Source of the DNA: JACPDI01 sp035463475 | GTDB lineage: Bacteria > Acidobacteriota > Vicinamibacteria > Vicinamibacterales > 2-12-FULL-66-21 | DNA length: 64,000 nt | Direction: 5' to 3' | Assembly: GCA_035463475.1 (NCBI GenBank) | Contig: DATHTE010000062.1 | Location: forward strand, 1-64,000 | Part shown: positions 24,927 through 33,356 of the stretch, in pieces | How positions within the stretch are numbered: position 1 is the stretch's first letter | How the letters are laid out: every line of letters begins with the position of its first letter | Translations under genes and position numbers: made by a program | The notes under the pieces: generated by a model | Told to the model about the DNA's origin: nothing | The model's database searches: none | Seen by the model: the letters and a program-made list of their open reading frames with translations, nothing else

Positions 24927-26259
24927 CCTCTTCGCGCTCTACCTGTTCGCCGTCGGATCCGCCGCCGCCTCGTTCCTGAAGACCCGCGGCGGCCTCTTCG
25001 AGCAGCTCGCATTGACGCTCGGAATTGGAGCTCTCATCAACTATTGTCTCGTCCTGTCTGGACAGCCGCTCTGGCGCGTGTTCATCGTGGGAGCAATCCT
25101 GGCCGCGTACGGGGTGGTCAGGATAAGCAGAGATCTGCGGAGCGACCCGGAGCGACAGGTGGGCCGGCCCGCGATGATCCTCTTCTCGCTTGCGTGTCTC
25201 CTGTACCTAGTCGCGGCCTACTACTTCCTGATCCTGTCTGAGCCTCTGTTTCGCTGGGACGCGCGCTCCGTGTGGTTCTTCAAGGCGCGCATGGTCTGGG
25301 CCGAAGGTGCGCTCAATCAGCACGCCGGATGGACCCATCCCTCGGTGGCGTTCTCGACGCCGGACTATCCGAATCTGATCCCGGTCATCGCCGCTCAACT
25401 CGCCTATCTGAAGGGATACTGGAACGAGTTCTTCCCAAAGGGCAGCCTGCTGGTGATGCTGGTGCCGCTGCTGTTGTGGGTGTTCAGTTTCCGCCGGGCC
25501 CGCCCGAGTTTCGTCCTGCTGCTTCTCGTCTCCTTCTTCAGCCTGGGCGCGTGGCTGTCGAACGGTTACATGGACGGGTACCTCGCGTTGTACGGCGGCG
25601 TGGCGCTGCTGACGTTCGGCCGCTACCTCGCCGACGCGCGTGACACGGACCTGTACTCGGGCATCTGCGCGTTGGGGATCGCCGCAGGCCTCAAGAACGA
25701 AGGCCTGCTGCTCGGCGCGTGCGTGATCGTGGCTCTCCTGCTGGTCTCGCTGCCCGCCACGCCGGGCATCAGGGCGCTGTGGAGGCGCGTCCGCGATGAG
25801 CCGCTCCTCTCGAGGGTCGTGCTCATCTCGATTGCACCGACGATCGTCTGGACAGGCTACAAAATCGCGTGGGGCCTCCGTGACGCGATGACGGCGGAGC
25901 CGATGACAGGACTCTCGCGGCTTGCCACCCGGGCCGCCGACGGGTTCTCTCCGGGGTACATCCTGACCTTCATGGCCGCCCGCGCCACCGCGTTCTGGAT
26001 GCTGCTCGCGCTGGTCGTCCTCGCGGGGGCGTTCTCGGTCTGGCGCGGCGTGACGATCCATCGCGGCGCCCTGCTGGCGACAGGTACCGCGGCGCTGTAC
26101 TTCGGCGGCCTGTATCTCGCGTACTTGAGCAGCCCGGCAGACCTGTATTTCCATCTGTCCACGTCGGCGACACGGACGGTCACCGGCGCAGGCATGGCGT
26201 TGATGGTGGGCCTTTTCTTTCTTCTGTCGGGTCTCGAGAAGGACGAGGCGGCTCGGTGA
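24910..26259 (+). CDS. Polytopic membrane protein, GT39-like
   Basis: A 449-residue hydrophobic protein with about ten membrane helices. An extracytoplasmic loop reads LSEPLFRWDARSVWFFKARM, and later WTHPSVAFSTPDYPNLIPVI; the RWDARSVW-type acidic loop after helices 2-3 is reminiscent of family 39/GT-C sugar transferases that use polyprenyl-linked donors. The start is a TTG at 24910 with GGAGGGAAG about 10 bases upstream. It overlaps the preceding PA14 gene and its TGA overlaps the next gene's GTG by 4 bp. Its glycosyltransferase role rests on topology and context only. Confidence 0.65.
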   Translation: MFIVLSLFALYLFAVGSAAASFLKTRGGLFEQLALTLGIGALINYCLVLSGQPLWRVFIVGAILAAYGVVRISRDLRSDPERQVGRPAMILFSLACLLYLVAAYYFLILSEPLFRWDARSVWFFKARMVWAEGALNQHAGWTHPSVAFSTPDYPNLIPVIAAQLAYLKGYWNEFFPKGSLLVMLVPLLLWVFSFRRARPSFVLLLLVSFFSLGAWLSNGYMDGYLALYGGVALLTFGRYLADARDTDLYSGICALGIAAGLKNEGLLLGACVIVALLLVSLPATPGIRALWRRVRDEPLLSRVVLISIAPTIVWTGYKIAWGLRDAMTAEPMTGLSRLATRAADGFSPGYILTFMAARATAFWMLLALVVLAGAFSVWRGVTIHRGALLATGTAALYFGGLYLAYLSSPADLYFHLSTSATRTVTGAGMALMVGLFFLLSGLEKDEAAR

Positions 26260-28829
26260 GGTCTCTCGTGCGCTGGTCCGGCTGGCGCCTGCCACAGCGT
26301 CACACGTGGCTGGCAGTCCTGATCTTCACCGCGCTCACGCTGCTCCTGGCATATCCGCTTTCGCTGCACCCGGCCACGCTGAGGTTTCCGACCGGGCCAG
26401 ACGGCGATCTCGGGTGGTACCTGCTCGGGTGGAACACGCACGCGCTGTTCACCAAACCCTGGGCCATCTTCGACGCGAACATCTACTACCCGAACCGGCT
26501 GACGCTCGCCTACGGCGAGAACATCATCGGCCTCGCCTTCTTTGCCGCGCCGGTGATCTGGCTGACGGACAACCTGCTGCTCGCGGCCAACTTCGTGTCG
26601 ATCACGTCGTGCATCCTGTGCGGTCTCGGGGCATACGTCCTGGGCCGTCGCGTCGGGCTGAGCGTGGCCGCCGCGGTGATCGCCGGGATCATCTTCGAAT
26701 GCGCCCCGCCACGATTCTTCCGCATCGGGCAGGTCAATCTCTCGAGCGTGCAGTGGATCCCGTTCGGCCTCGCGGCGCTGCACGCGTATTTCGATGCGGG
26801 GCGAAGAAGCGGCTTGGTGCTGGCGGCGGCCTGCGTCTGCATCCAGGCACTGTCGAGCGGCCACGGCGCAGTGTTCATGGCAGCGACACTGCTCATCTTC
26901 GCGCTCTATCGCCTGCTGCTCGCCGAGCCGCTGCGCCCGGTGAAGTGGATCCGGGACCTCGGCGTCACGGGCGCGGTGCTGCTGGCGCTGCCGGTGCTCG
27001 TCTTCCTGCCGTATCGGGCGGTGCAACACGAAGTCGGCCTGAAGCGCGGTCTGGGCACCTGGATCGCCAACAACGAGTCGTTTTTCGCGTCACCCTCGCA
27101 CCTGCACAGGTTCCTGCTCGATGCCGTGGGCCTGGAGGGGATCAATGCGAGGGCTGAGGCGTTTCTCTTCCCGGGGTTCCTCGCCATCGTCTTTGGGCTG
27201 GCGGCGTTCGACTGGAGGCGTGGCGGGCGGCTCGCGTGGGAATGGCGGCGGCCGGCCGCGTGGTGGAGCGCCCTCGCCGTCGGGGCTGAGGCCGCGATGA
27301 TCGCCGTCGCGGCTGTGGCCGCCGTGCTGACCGCGGCAACGCTGATCCCGCTGAGGGGCGGGGCGATGCGGCTCGCCGATCTCCATGCGGCGCGCGTCGG
27401 CTGGATCGTCTGCGCGAGCGGCGCCGCCGCGGGCCTCGCAGCCCGGTGGTGGCTGCCGCGGCACATTGTCGCGCGCCACCAGAGACCGCTGCTCCTGCTC
27501 CTTGCCGCGGCATTCGGATGGATCCTGCTCACCGCCGGACGCCCGATGCTTCGCGCCGGCGATGGGATGGTCGCGGAGTACTTCACGAACGTGGAATGGA
27601 CGGGTCCGCCGGCGTTCACGGTTGTGGACCCCCGGCCATCGGACGCCATCGCGACGGGGCGCTGGCCGAGAGGGGCACCGAGACAGTTCAGCGTTCGCTG
27701 GTTCGGCTTCCTCTCCGTGCCGCGCGCGGGCGTGTACCACTTCGCCACGCGTTCGGACGATGGATCGGAACTGATGGTGGACAACAGGCTCATCGTCGAC
27801 AACCGCGGCGCGCACTCGGCGGCGACCGTGCGCGGGAGCATTCGCCTCGATCAGGGGTCGCACCTCGTTGTGCTGCGCTACGTGCAGTACGGCGGCGACA
27901 CGGCGTTGAACTGGTCCTGGTCCGACGACGGCGTGCGATACGCGGCCGTGCCTGCCTGGGCGTTGTCGGAGCGGCCCGCGGGGCTCGTCACGGTCATCGC
28001 TGCGCGAATCATGGACGCGGCCGTCTGGGTTCTCGCCGCGCTCGTCGTCCTCGCGGCCGCATGGTACGTGCGCGCGGCGCTCGCGGGCCGAGAGGCGTTG
28101 AGGCAGTGGGCGGACGCGCGACGGCGGGACGCGACCACCTTCTACGCGCTGCTCACGCTCATGATGCTGTGGCTCGCGCTCGGCCCGCCGTACGGCCTGT
28201 GGCAGTACGTGTACTCGCTGCCCGGGTTCAACTTCATTCGCGCCAACACCCGATTTACCCTGGTCGCCCTGCTCGGCATCGCGGTGCTCGCCGGTATGGG
28301 CTTCGACCGGATCGCCCGCCGGCTGCCGCGTCGCAGTCGCCTTCTCCTGGCGACGGCGGCCGCCGCGGTGCTGGTGGCCGAGTATGCGGCGATGCCGATG
28401 GCGAGCCAGCCGGCCCGCGTCGACATTCCGGCCGTCGATCGATGGCTCGATGGCCGGCCGAAGCCGTTCGTGGTGGCCGAAGTGCCGGTGCACAACGCCG
28501 AGACCCAGCTCGGCCGCTTCGAGCGACAGGAGGCGACGTACATGATCCACTCGACGGCGCACTGGCAGAAGACCGTGCACGGCTACAGCGGCTGGCGGAG
28601 CAGCCTCCACCACCAGCTGTATTCGGAGATGCAGACCTTTCCCGACGAGACGAGCGTCAACGCGCTCTTGAACCTCGGCGTGACGTACGTGGTCGTGCAC
28701 ACCGAACTGTACGCGCCGGACGAGTGGAGCAGACTCGAGAAACGCCTGGAGCAGTTCTCGCCGCGGCTGCGGCTCGAGCACGTGGAAGGAACGGGGCGCG
28801 TCTATTCGTTGCACACCCCACCGGGGTGA
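26256..28829 (+). CDS. GT-C-like membrane protein with internal PA14 module
   Basis: An 857-residue protein in three blocks. Residues 1-320 form a polytopic N-terminal half (IYYPNRLTLAYGEN loop). Residues of about 325-625 hold two helices, a PA14 domain (GDGMVAEYFTNVEW, ATRSDDGSELMVDNR, DNRGAHSAATVRGSIRL) and another helix. Residues 630-857 form a polytopic and soluble C-terminal half (GYSGWRSSLHHQLYSEM). The first and third blocks are homologous to one continuous protein at 49541-51193, so the PA14 block looks inserted. That block in turn resembles the neighbour at 23667. The GTG start overlaps the previous stop. The likely role is membrane sugar transfer with a carbohydrate-binding periplasmic domain (inferred). 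Confidence 0.75.
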   Translation: MRSLVRWSGWRLPQRHTWLAVLIFTALTLLLAYPLSLHPATLRFPTGPDGDLGWYLLGWNTHALFTKPWAIFDANIYYPNRLTLAYGENIIGLAFFAAPVIWLTDNLLLAANFVSITSCILCGLGAYVLGRRVGLSVAAAVIAGIIFECAPPRFFRIGQVNLSSVQWIPFGLAALHAYFDAGRRSGLVLAAACVCIQALSSGHGAVFMAATLLIFALYRLLLAEPLRPVKWIRDLGVTGAVLLALPVLVFLPYRAVQHEVGLKRGLGTWIANNESFFASPSHLHRFLLDAVGLEGINARAEAFLFPGFLAIVFGLAAFDWRRGGRLAWEWRRPAAWWSALAVGAEAAMIAVAAVAAVLTAATLIPLRGGAMRLADLHAARVGWIVCASGAAAGLAARWWLPRHIVARHQRPLLLLLAAAFGWILLTAGRPMLRAGDGMVAEYFTNVEWTGPPAFTVVDPRPSDAIATGRWPRGAPRQFSVRWFGFLSVPRAGVYHFATRSDDGSELMVDNRLIVDNRGAHSAATVRGSIRLDQGSHLVVLRYVQYGGDTALNWSWSDDGVRYAAVPAWALSERPAGLVTVIAARIMDAAVWVLAALVVLAAAWYVRAALAGREALRQWADARRRDATTFYALLTLMMLWLALGPPYGLWQYVYSLPGFNFIRANTRFTLVALLGIAVLAGMGFDRIARRLPRRSRLLLATAAAAVLVAEYAAMPMASQPARVDIPAVDRWLDGRPKPFVVAEVPVHNAETQLGRFERQEATYMIHSTAHWQKTVHGYSGWRSSLHHQLYSEMQTFPDETSVNALLNLGVTYVVVHTELYAPDEWSRLEKRLEQFSPRLRLEHVEGTGRVYSLHTPPG

Positions 28830-28860
28830 CCTGCACCGCGGTAGCCTGCACAACGGCAAC

Positions 28861-29085
28861 TGGTAATCGGGGAAATCGGGTAATCGCACGATCGGCAATC
28901 GGGCCATCGCCAATCGGGTAGTTGGATCGTTCATCGGGTGATCGGGTGATCGCGGTTGCCCGATTGCCGACGGCTACCCGATTTGATTGCAGATTGGCCG
29001 ATTCCCCGATGCAACTACCCGATTACCCGATTCCCGATTACCCGATCGTGCCATGACCCGATCGCCCGATTATCGGTTATCAATC
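28861..29085. repeat. Dense ATCGGGTAATCG / CCCGATTACC fold-back repeat
   Basis: The spacer between two convergent genes is filled with copies of an ~8-10 bp word. From 28864 to about 28955 it appears as AATCGGG or GATCGGGTG. From about 28958 to 29070 it appears as its complement (CCCGATT, ACCCGATTACCCGAT). The two halves can fold into a long imperfect stem. This may act as a bidirectional terminator, or be a mobile or slippage-generated repeat. No coding capacity was recognised in it. Confidence 0.7.
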
Positions 29086-29094
29086 GCGCAGGTA

Positions 29095-30120
29095 TCAGTA
29101 CTTCAGCGCCAGCTCGATCGCGTCCAGCTTGAAGCGCGAGATCAAGTCGTACCACTCGCGCACGCTGATCTTTCGCATGTTTCGTATCTGCTTCCGCTTC
29201 GACAGCATGCGCGGCATCCGCACGGTCGCCGCCACCCACGCTTGAATGATCAGCACGAACAGGCGCGGGAGCGAATACTCCTTCACGAATTCCGACGACA
29301 GGCCCTGGTGGGTGTGGACGGCGTAGCCCTGCATGGCGTAGCGGTTCAGCGTGAACAGCGGCGACACGAAGACGAGAAACCGCGGCATCCACTTCCAGAG
29401 GCAGTACAAGCGGTTTCGCTCGACGTGGTAGGCCTTGAACACGGAGTAGTTCCCGGCGCTCGAGGACTTCCGGTGACGGACGCGCGCGGTCGGCACGTAC
29501 CAGCACTTCCAGCCCGCGAGTTGCGCCCGCACGCCGAGGTCGAGGTCCTCGAGATAGCAGAAGAAGTCCTCGTCGAAGCCGCCGACGTGATCGAGCATGG
29601 CCTTCCGCATCGCGCACGCGCACCCGTGACCGGCCAGCACTTCCTCCGCGCGATCGTACTGCCCGAGGTCTTTCTCCTCCCATCCCCTCGACCGGCAGAC
29701 CCCGTCGGGATAGAGGAGCAGGCCGACCGAATCGAAGAAATTCGGCTGATCGGCCTGGACGATCCGGCACGCAAGCTGCCCTGTCTCGGGCTTGTCGGCG
29801 ACGAACCGCATCAGCTCGCTGATCGTGTCGGGATCGCAGACCGCATCCGGGTTCAGCAGGAAGACCCACTCCCCACGGGCGGCGGCGAACCCGATGTTGT
29901 TGCCGCCGGCGAACCCCTCGTTCTTCTTGTTGCGTATGACGACGAGCTTGTCTCCGAAGCGAGCTTCGGCGGCCTCCGCGGACGCATCGGTCGAGGCGTT
30001 GTCCACCAGGATGACTTCGAGTGCCGGATACGTCTGGGCGAACAGCGACGCGAGCGCGTCCTGCAGTATCGTGCCGCCGTTCCAGTTGACCACGATCGCG
30101 CTGACGAGCGAGGTCGTCAC
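29095..30120 (-). CDS. Family 2 glycosyltransferase (rhamnosyltransferase-like)
   Basis: A 341-residue GT2 enzyme. It has VSAIVVNWNGGTILQDALAS at the N-terminus, VILVDNASTDASAEAAE (first donor-site aspartates), NEGFAGGNNIGFAAARGEWV, FLLNPDAVCDPDT (DxD equivalent) and GGFDEDFFCYLEDLDLGVRA (acidic catalytic ED). This architecture is common in rhamnosyl and other inverting transferases that extend O-antigen or exopolysaccharide chains. The true start is the GTG at 30120, which overlaps the preceding methyltransferase stop by 4 bp (GTGA); the frame is open further upstream only because it shadows that gene. The basic C-terminal region suggests membrane association. Confidence 0.9.
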   Translation of the reverse strand: MTTSLVSAIVVNWNGGTILQDALASLFAQTYPALEVILVDNASTDASAEAAEARFGDKLVVIRNKKNEGFAGGNNIGFAAARGEWVFLLNPDAVCDPDTISELMRFVADKPETGQLACRIVQADQPNFFDSVGLLLYPDGVCRSRGWEEKDLGQYDRAEEVLAGHGCACAMRKAMLDHVGGFDEDFFCYLEDLDLGVRAQLAGWKCWYVPTARVRHRKSSSAGNYSVFKAYHVERNRLYCLWKWMPRFLVFVSPLFTLNRYAMQGYAVHTHQGLSSEFVKEYSLPRLFVLIIQAWVAATVRMPRMLSKRKQIRNMRKISVREWYDLISRFKLDAIELALKY

Positions 30121-30767
30121 GCGCCCCCCTCCGACCGGTGCGCGTCCGCTCGCGGCTTCACGCTGACGACGACGAATTCGTTGTAGGTGAAGAGCGGGCC
30201 GGCGAAGCGGGGGAACGGAAACGAGTACGCGTGTTCCACCGTATACCCCAATCGGCCGGACACGCGCGACAGGCGCTCGAAGTCCATGAACTCGACGTGC
30301 GTCCGATCGCTTCTGAACCCCGCTTCCTGCGGACAGATCAGGATCAGCCGCCCTTCCGGCCGGACCAGCGACTCGTACTCCCGGAGGAGCGCGAGCACCT
30401 GCTCCTCCGCCATGTGCTCCGCGACGTGCGCCAGGAGGAGCGAGTCGAAGCGGCCGGAACGGTTGAACTCCGTGGAGCGCCGGAATTCGGACGGTGTGAA
30501 CGCGATGAACCCGCGCGCCCTCGCGGCGCGCACGCAGTGTTCGTTGGTATCGACGCCAACCCCGCGCCCGCCGAGGTGCTGGAGGTTCCGTCCGATCCCG
30601 CAGCCGAGATCGAGCGTGAACCCCGGGCGAAGCCGTCGGAGGTTCCAGCGGAACGGCGCCTGGACGTCGAGCCACCGTTTCCATCGGGCGGTCTGCAGCG
30701 CGATCAGCCGCTCAGCGTAATCCTCGCCGCGCGTCGCGGCGCCTGCCGGTTCCACTCCCGGCATCAT
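30117..30767 (-). CDS. Class I SAM-dependent methyltransferase
   Basis: A 216-residue class I methyltransferase. It has the SAM-binding TLDLGCGIGRNLQHLGGRG, an acidic residue in GVDTNEHCV after strand 2, LLAHVAEHM (post-motif) and LVRPEGRLILICPQ. It is translationally coupled to the GT2 gene downstream, so it may methylate a sugar or a glycan end during surface polysaccharide synthesis. The acceptor cannot be told from sequence. It lies 28 bp after a second methyltransferase gene that it does not closely resemble. Confidence 0.85.
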   Translation of the reverse strand: MMPGVEPAGAATRGEDYAERLIALQTARWKRWLDVQAPFRWNLRRLRPGFTLDLGCGIGRNLQHLGGRGVGVDTNEHCVRAARARGFIAFTPSEFRRSTEFNRSGRFDSLLLAHVAEHMAEEQVLALLREYESLVRPEGRLILICPQEAGFRSDRTHVEFMDFERLSRVSGRLGYTVEHAYSFPFPRFAGPLFTYNEFVVVSVKPRADAHRSEGGA

Positions 30768-30795
30768 ACACAGAGGCGCGGCGGAGCCGGCAACG

Positions 30796-31443
30796 TCAGG
30801 CGGGCCGCGAGGCCTGGTAGTACGACACTCGTCCGAAGAGCGTGTCCCGGTGGCCGGCGATCCTGGCTTCGCCGAAGCCGGCGCCGGCGATCATCGCGAG
30901 AATCCGGCTGTCCGTGTTCTCCTTCAACTGGGAATGGGAATGAAGCAGCCGCGCGATGAGACCCGGCGCACTCCCCTCGGGCTCGGCGAAGTCCATCATC
31001 TCGAGGCGTCCGCCCGGTTTGAGCACTCGGCGGATCTCGCGGAGCGTGGGCGCTCTCTCGTCGCGCGGCAGGTGGTGGAACATCATCGACGAGAACACGC
31101 GATCGAAGGTCCCGTCGGGATGATCGAGGGCGTCCGAGAAACCCTGCTCGAACCGGATGCTGACGCCGGCCCGCTCCGCCTTCCGCCTGGCGCGCGCGAG
31201 CGCTCTCGGATCTGGATCGAGCCCGATCACTTCCACCTGCGGGTGGAGACGCTTGACGAGGAGCGCCAGCGTGCCGGTGCCGCACCCGACGTCGAGAACA
31301 CGGTACGACGGACGAAGCTCCGCCTGATCGAGCAGCGCCCGGCCTGCTTTCTCGGCGCCGATCAGCTTCGTCAGCGGGTCATACAGCGGCAGGAACCAGT
31401 TGTGGCCTGCCGCCGGGAGATACCTCCGTTCCGATTGCGCCAT
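30796..31443 (-). CDS. UbiE-like class I methyltransferase
   Basis: A 215-residue methyltransferase with a complete SAM-binding core: VLDVGCGTGTLALLVKRLHP (motif I), EVIGLDPDPRALARAR (acidic loop), FDRVFSSMMFHHLPRDER (motif IV-like) and LKPGGRLEMMDFAEPE. The N-terminal WFLPLYDPLTKLIGAEK resembles UbiE/COQ5-type and other small-molecule methyltransferases. It is probably in one transcript with the next methyltransferase and the GT2 gene. The substrate is unknown; UbiE itself is unlikely because the family-specific C-terminal end is missing. Confidence 0.85.
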   Translation of the reverse strand: MAQSERRYLPAAGHNWFLPLYDPLTKLIGAEKAGRALLDQAELRPSYRVLDVGCGTGTLALLVKRLHPQVEVIGLDPDPRALARARRKAERAGVSIRFEQGFSDALDHPDGTFDRVFSSMMFHHLPRDERAPTLREIRRVLKPGGRLEMMDFAEPEGSAPGLIARLLHSHSQLKENTDSRILAMIAGAGFGEARIAGHRDTLFGRVSYYQASRPA

Positions 31444-31518
31444 CGACCTTCATCATCTCGTATTCGGAGTCACACGGCCAGGCAGATGGCTATTCCCCGG
31501 GAGAGCGGCCGAACATCG

Positions 31519-32250
31519 TCAAGCGTTCCGCCGGCGCCGTCGCAGCGCGGCCGCGAAAAGGCCCGACCCGATGAGCGCGAGCGACGCCGGCTCCGGCACG
31601 GGGACTTCCCCTGCTCCGTCACCGGGATCGAACGGATCGCCGAAGAGCCGTCCGTTGAGGCCGATGGTCATGCCCTGTCCGCGCCGCAGGATCGGGTCGG
31701 TGGTGTTGATCAGCAGCGCGACCCCGCTCGCGCCCGCGGCCACCCCGTCCACGTAGATCGGACCGTCTCCATAGCCGGCCGTGCTGTCCTTTCTGATCTC
31801 GAGCAACAGGTTGCCCATCCGCGGATCGAACGAGAAGCCACCGGCAACCGGCAGCGTGAGGGTCCCAAGCAGGCCGTTGCTGAACCCCGTCTCGAAGCCG
31901 TCGACCGTCCAGTCAAAGACGAGCCGGCTGTCGGCGCCCACGTTCTGGTCGAACGCTGCCGTAATCGTGGCGGATGAGAGCGGTGTGGTGGACAGGTAGA
32001 ACCGGTAGCGCGTCGGCTCGACCCAGGGACCCTCCGAATTGTTGGTGGTGTTGAAGAAGGTCAGCGACTCGATAGTGATCGCGCTGGGAAACAGGGGGGC
32101 GTCGAATACCTGCTGCAGCCGCGTGCCGCACTCGAACGGCGCGCAGATGCCGACGCCGGGCTGCGGCTGGGGAATGACGATCTCATCCGCCATCGCAGGG
32201 GCACTGGCGACACACAGCAGGGCAACGACGAGGGGGGCACGCATGACCAT
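31519..32250 (-). CDS. PEP-CTERM sorting-domain exported protein
   Basis: A 243-residue secreted protein with a signal peptide (RAPLVVALLCVASAPAMA) and a C-terminal sorting signal: VPVPEPASLALIGSGLFAAA followed by LRRRRRNA, that is, a PEP motif, a membrane helix and an Arg-rich tail. PEP-CTERM proteins are cleaved and anchored or released by exosortase, normally in exopolysaccharide-producing bacteria; no exosortase gene is in the window. The mature part is beta-rich with no recognised domain. ATG at 32250 or 32244 are both possible; GGAGG lies 9 bp before the first. A good sigma-54 promoter candidate lies just upstream. Confidence 0.9.
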   Translation of the reverse strand: MVMRAPLVVALLCVASAPAMADEIVIPQPQPGVGICAPFECGTRLQQVFDAPLFPSAITIESLTFFNTTNNSEGPWVEPTRYRFYLSTTPLSSATITAAFDQNVGADSRLVFDWTVDGFETGFSNGLLGTLTLPVAGGFSFDPRMGNLLLEIRKDSTAGYGDGPIYVDGVAAGASGVALLINTTDPILRRGQGMTIGLNGRLFGDPFDPGDGAGEVPVPEPASLALIGSGLFAAALRRRRRNA

Positions 32251-32276
32251 GGCAGGAGACCTCCGATGCGCGGGGG

Positions 32277-32292
32277 AGCAACGGGCGTGCCC
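32277..32292 (-). promoter_or_regulatory. Candidate sigma-54 promoter of the PEP-CTERM gene
   Basis: On the minus strand GGGCACGCCCGTTGCT matches TGGCACG-N4-TTGCW at 11 of 12 defined positions with correct GG-N10-GC spacing. The predicted start is about 15-20 nt before the ATG. PEP-CTERM genes are known to be controlled by the PrsK/PrsR pair together with RpoN in other bacteria, which makes this site credible. Confidence 0.65.
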
Positions 32293-32440
32293 GGACGTTT
32301 CCGAGGCCAGTCGGAAGCGCGCCGCTCACATGCGCGCTACGAGTTCTGGAATCCGGAAGAACGCCGGACGCGCCTGGGCGGTGCCGCGCGGCTGAGGTCT
32401 GGTGGCCCGAGTCGGCCGGCGGTACGGTACACTTTCCCGA

Positions 32441-32716
32441 ATGACTGATCCGGCGCATGCGCGACCTGGCCGCAACGAGCCGTGTCACTGTGGGTCCGGC
32501 CGCAAGTACAAACACTGCTGTCTCGCGAAGGATGAGGCCGCGGCAGCGGCGGCGCGGGCGAAAGCCTCAACCGAAGCGGCCGCCCAACCGATTGACGCGG
32601 CGCCGTCGCGCGCGACGCGCCCACCCAAGCACCAGACCGAGCAGCCGTGGAAGGCGAAGACGTCGCGCGGCTTCGTCCCGCGCACGCGCACGCCCCGCAA
32701 AGTGGGCGGCAGTTAG
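32441..32716 (+). CDS. Small SEC-C motif zinc-binding protein
   Basis: A 91-residue protein whose N-terminal part holds a SEC-C motif: GRNEPCHCGSGRKYKHCC, with the C-x-C...H/C-C arrangement that binds zinc at the C-terminus of SecA and in many small proteins. The remaining ~65 residues are Ala-, Thr- and Lys-rich and probably disordered (KTSRGFVPRTRTPRKVGGS end). ATG at 32441 is preferred to an upstream in-frame start because the motif begins nine residues later. Standalone SEC-C proteins have no settled role. The gene is isolated from its neighbours. Confidence 0.75.
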   Translation: MTDPAHARPGRNEPCHCGSGRKYKHCCLAKDEAAAAAARAKASTEAAAQPIDAAPSRATRPPKHQTEQPWKAKTSRGFVPRTRTPRKVGGS

Positions 32717-32840
32717 CCCGCACGCTCAGCGCGCGTCCCAAATGCCGCCCGCATGCACGACGCACCTCTCCTGATCAACATAGCCCTGGCGCTCGGGTAT
32801 GCGCTGCTCGGCGGGCCTCGGGGTGCGTTATGCTTCGCCA

Positions 32841-33356
32841 ATGGCGAAGCTCACTGATGTCTTCTCCGCGCAACTGGAACGCGAGGCCGCCATTTCGCGC
32901 CGCGTGCTCGAGCGCGTCCCCGAGGGGCGGCCGGACTGGAAACCCCACGAGAAGTCGATGCCGCTCGGCTACCTCTCGACGCTCGTGGCCATGATGCCTT
33001 CCTGGGTGGCCATGGCGGTGACGCAGGACGAGCTCGATATCAATCCGGCGGGCGGGTCCGCCCCGAAACCGCCCGAATGGCGCACCACCCGCGAGTTGCT
33101 GCAGGCGCACGACGAGTCGGTGGCGAAGGGGCGTGCTGCGCTTCGGGCCACCACGGACGAGCACCTCATGACGTCCTGGCGGCTCCTCGCGTCGGGGCAG
33201 GTCGTCCTGGAGAACCCGCGGCACGTCGTCATCGCCGACACGTACACGCATCTCGCCCATCACCGCGGGCAACTCACGGTCTATCTGCGGCTCAACGGCG
33301 CGCCCGTGCCGTCGATCTATGGACCGTCTGCGGATGAGCGTTCCTTCGGGGGGTGA
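32841..33356 (+). CDS. DinB-family protein
   Basis: A 171-residue four-helix-bundle protein of the DinB/YfiT superfamily. It has the N-terminal AQLEREAAISRRVLERVPEG and WKPHEKSMPLGYLSTLVA, and the conserved C-terminal metal-ligand set TYTHLAHHRGQLTVYLRL (H-x3-H). The first helix usually supplies another histidine, here H in KPHEKS. Family members are often thiol-dependent S-transferases or damage-response proteins, but substrates are mostly unknown. The ATG at 32841 is chosen by alignment with the family start. It overlaps the next gene, suggesting co-expression. Confidence 0.85.
   Translation: MAKLTDVFSAQLEREAAISRRVLERVPEGRPDWKPHEKSMPLGYLSTLVAMMPSWVAMAVTQDELDINPAGGSAPKPPEWRTTRELLQAHDESVAKGRAALRATTDEHLMTSWRLLASGQVVLENPRHVVIADTYTHLAHHRGQLTVYLRLNGAPVPSIYGPSADERSFGG

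Noticed and set aside
28861..29085. CRISPR array
   Set aside because: The repeated word is only 8-10 bp, switches orientation and has no regular spacers.
30121..30684. N-terminal extension of the GT2 gene
   Set aside because: The extension lies over the methyltransferase gene in another frame and carries no motif. The GTG at 30120 overlapping the upstream stop is the natural start.
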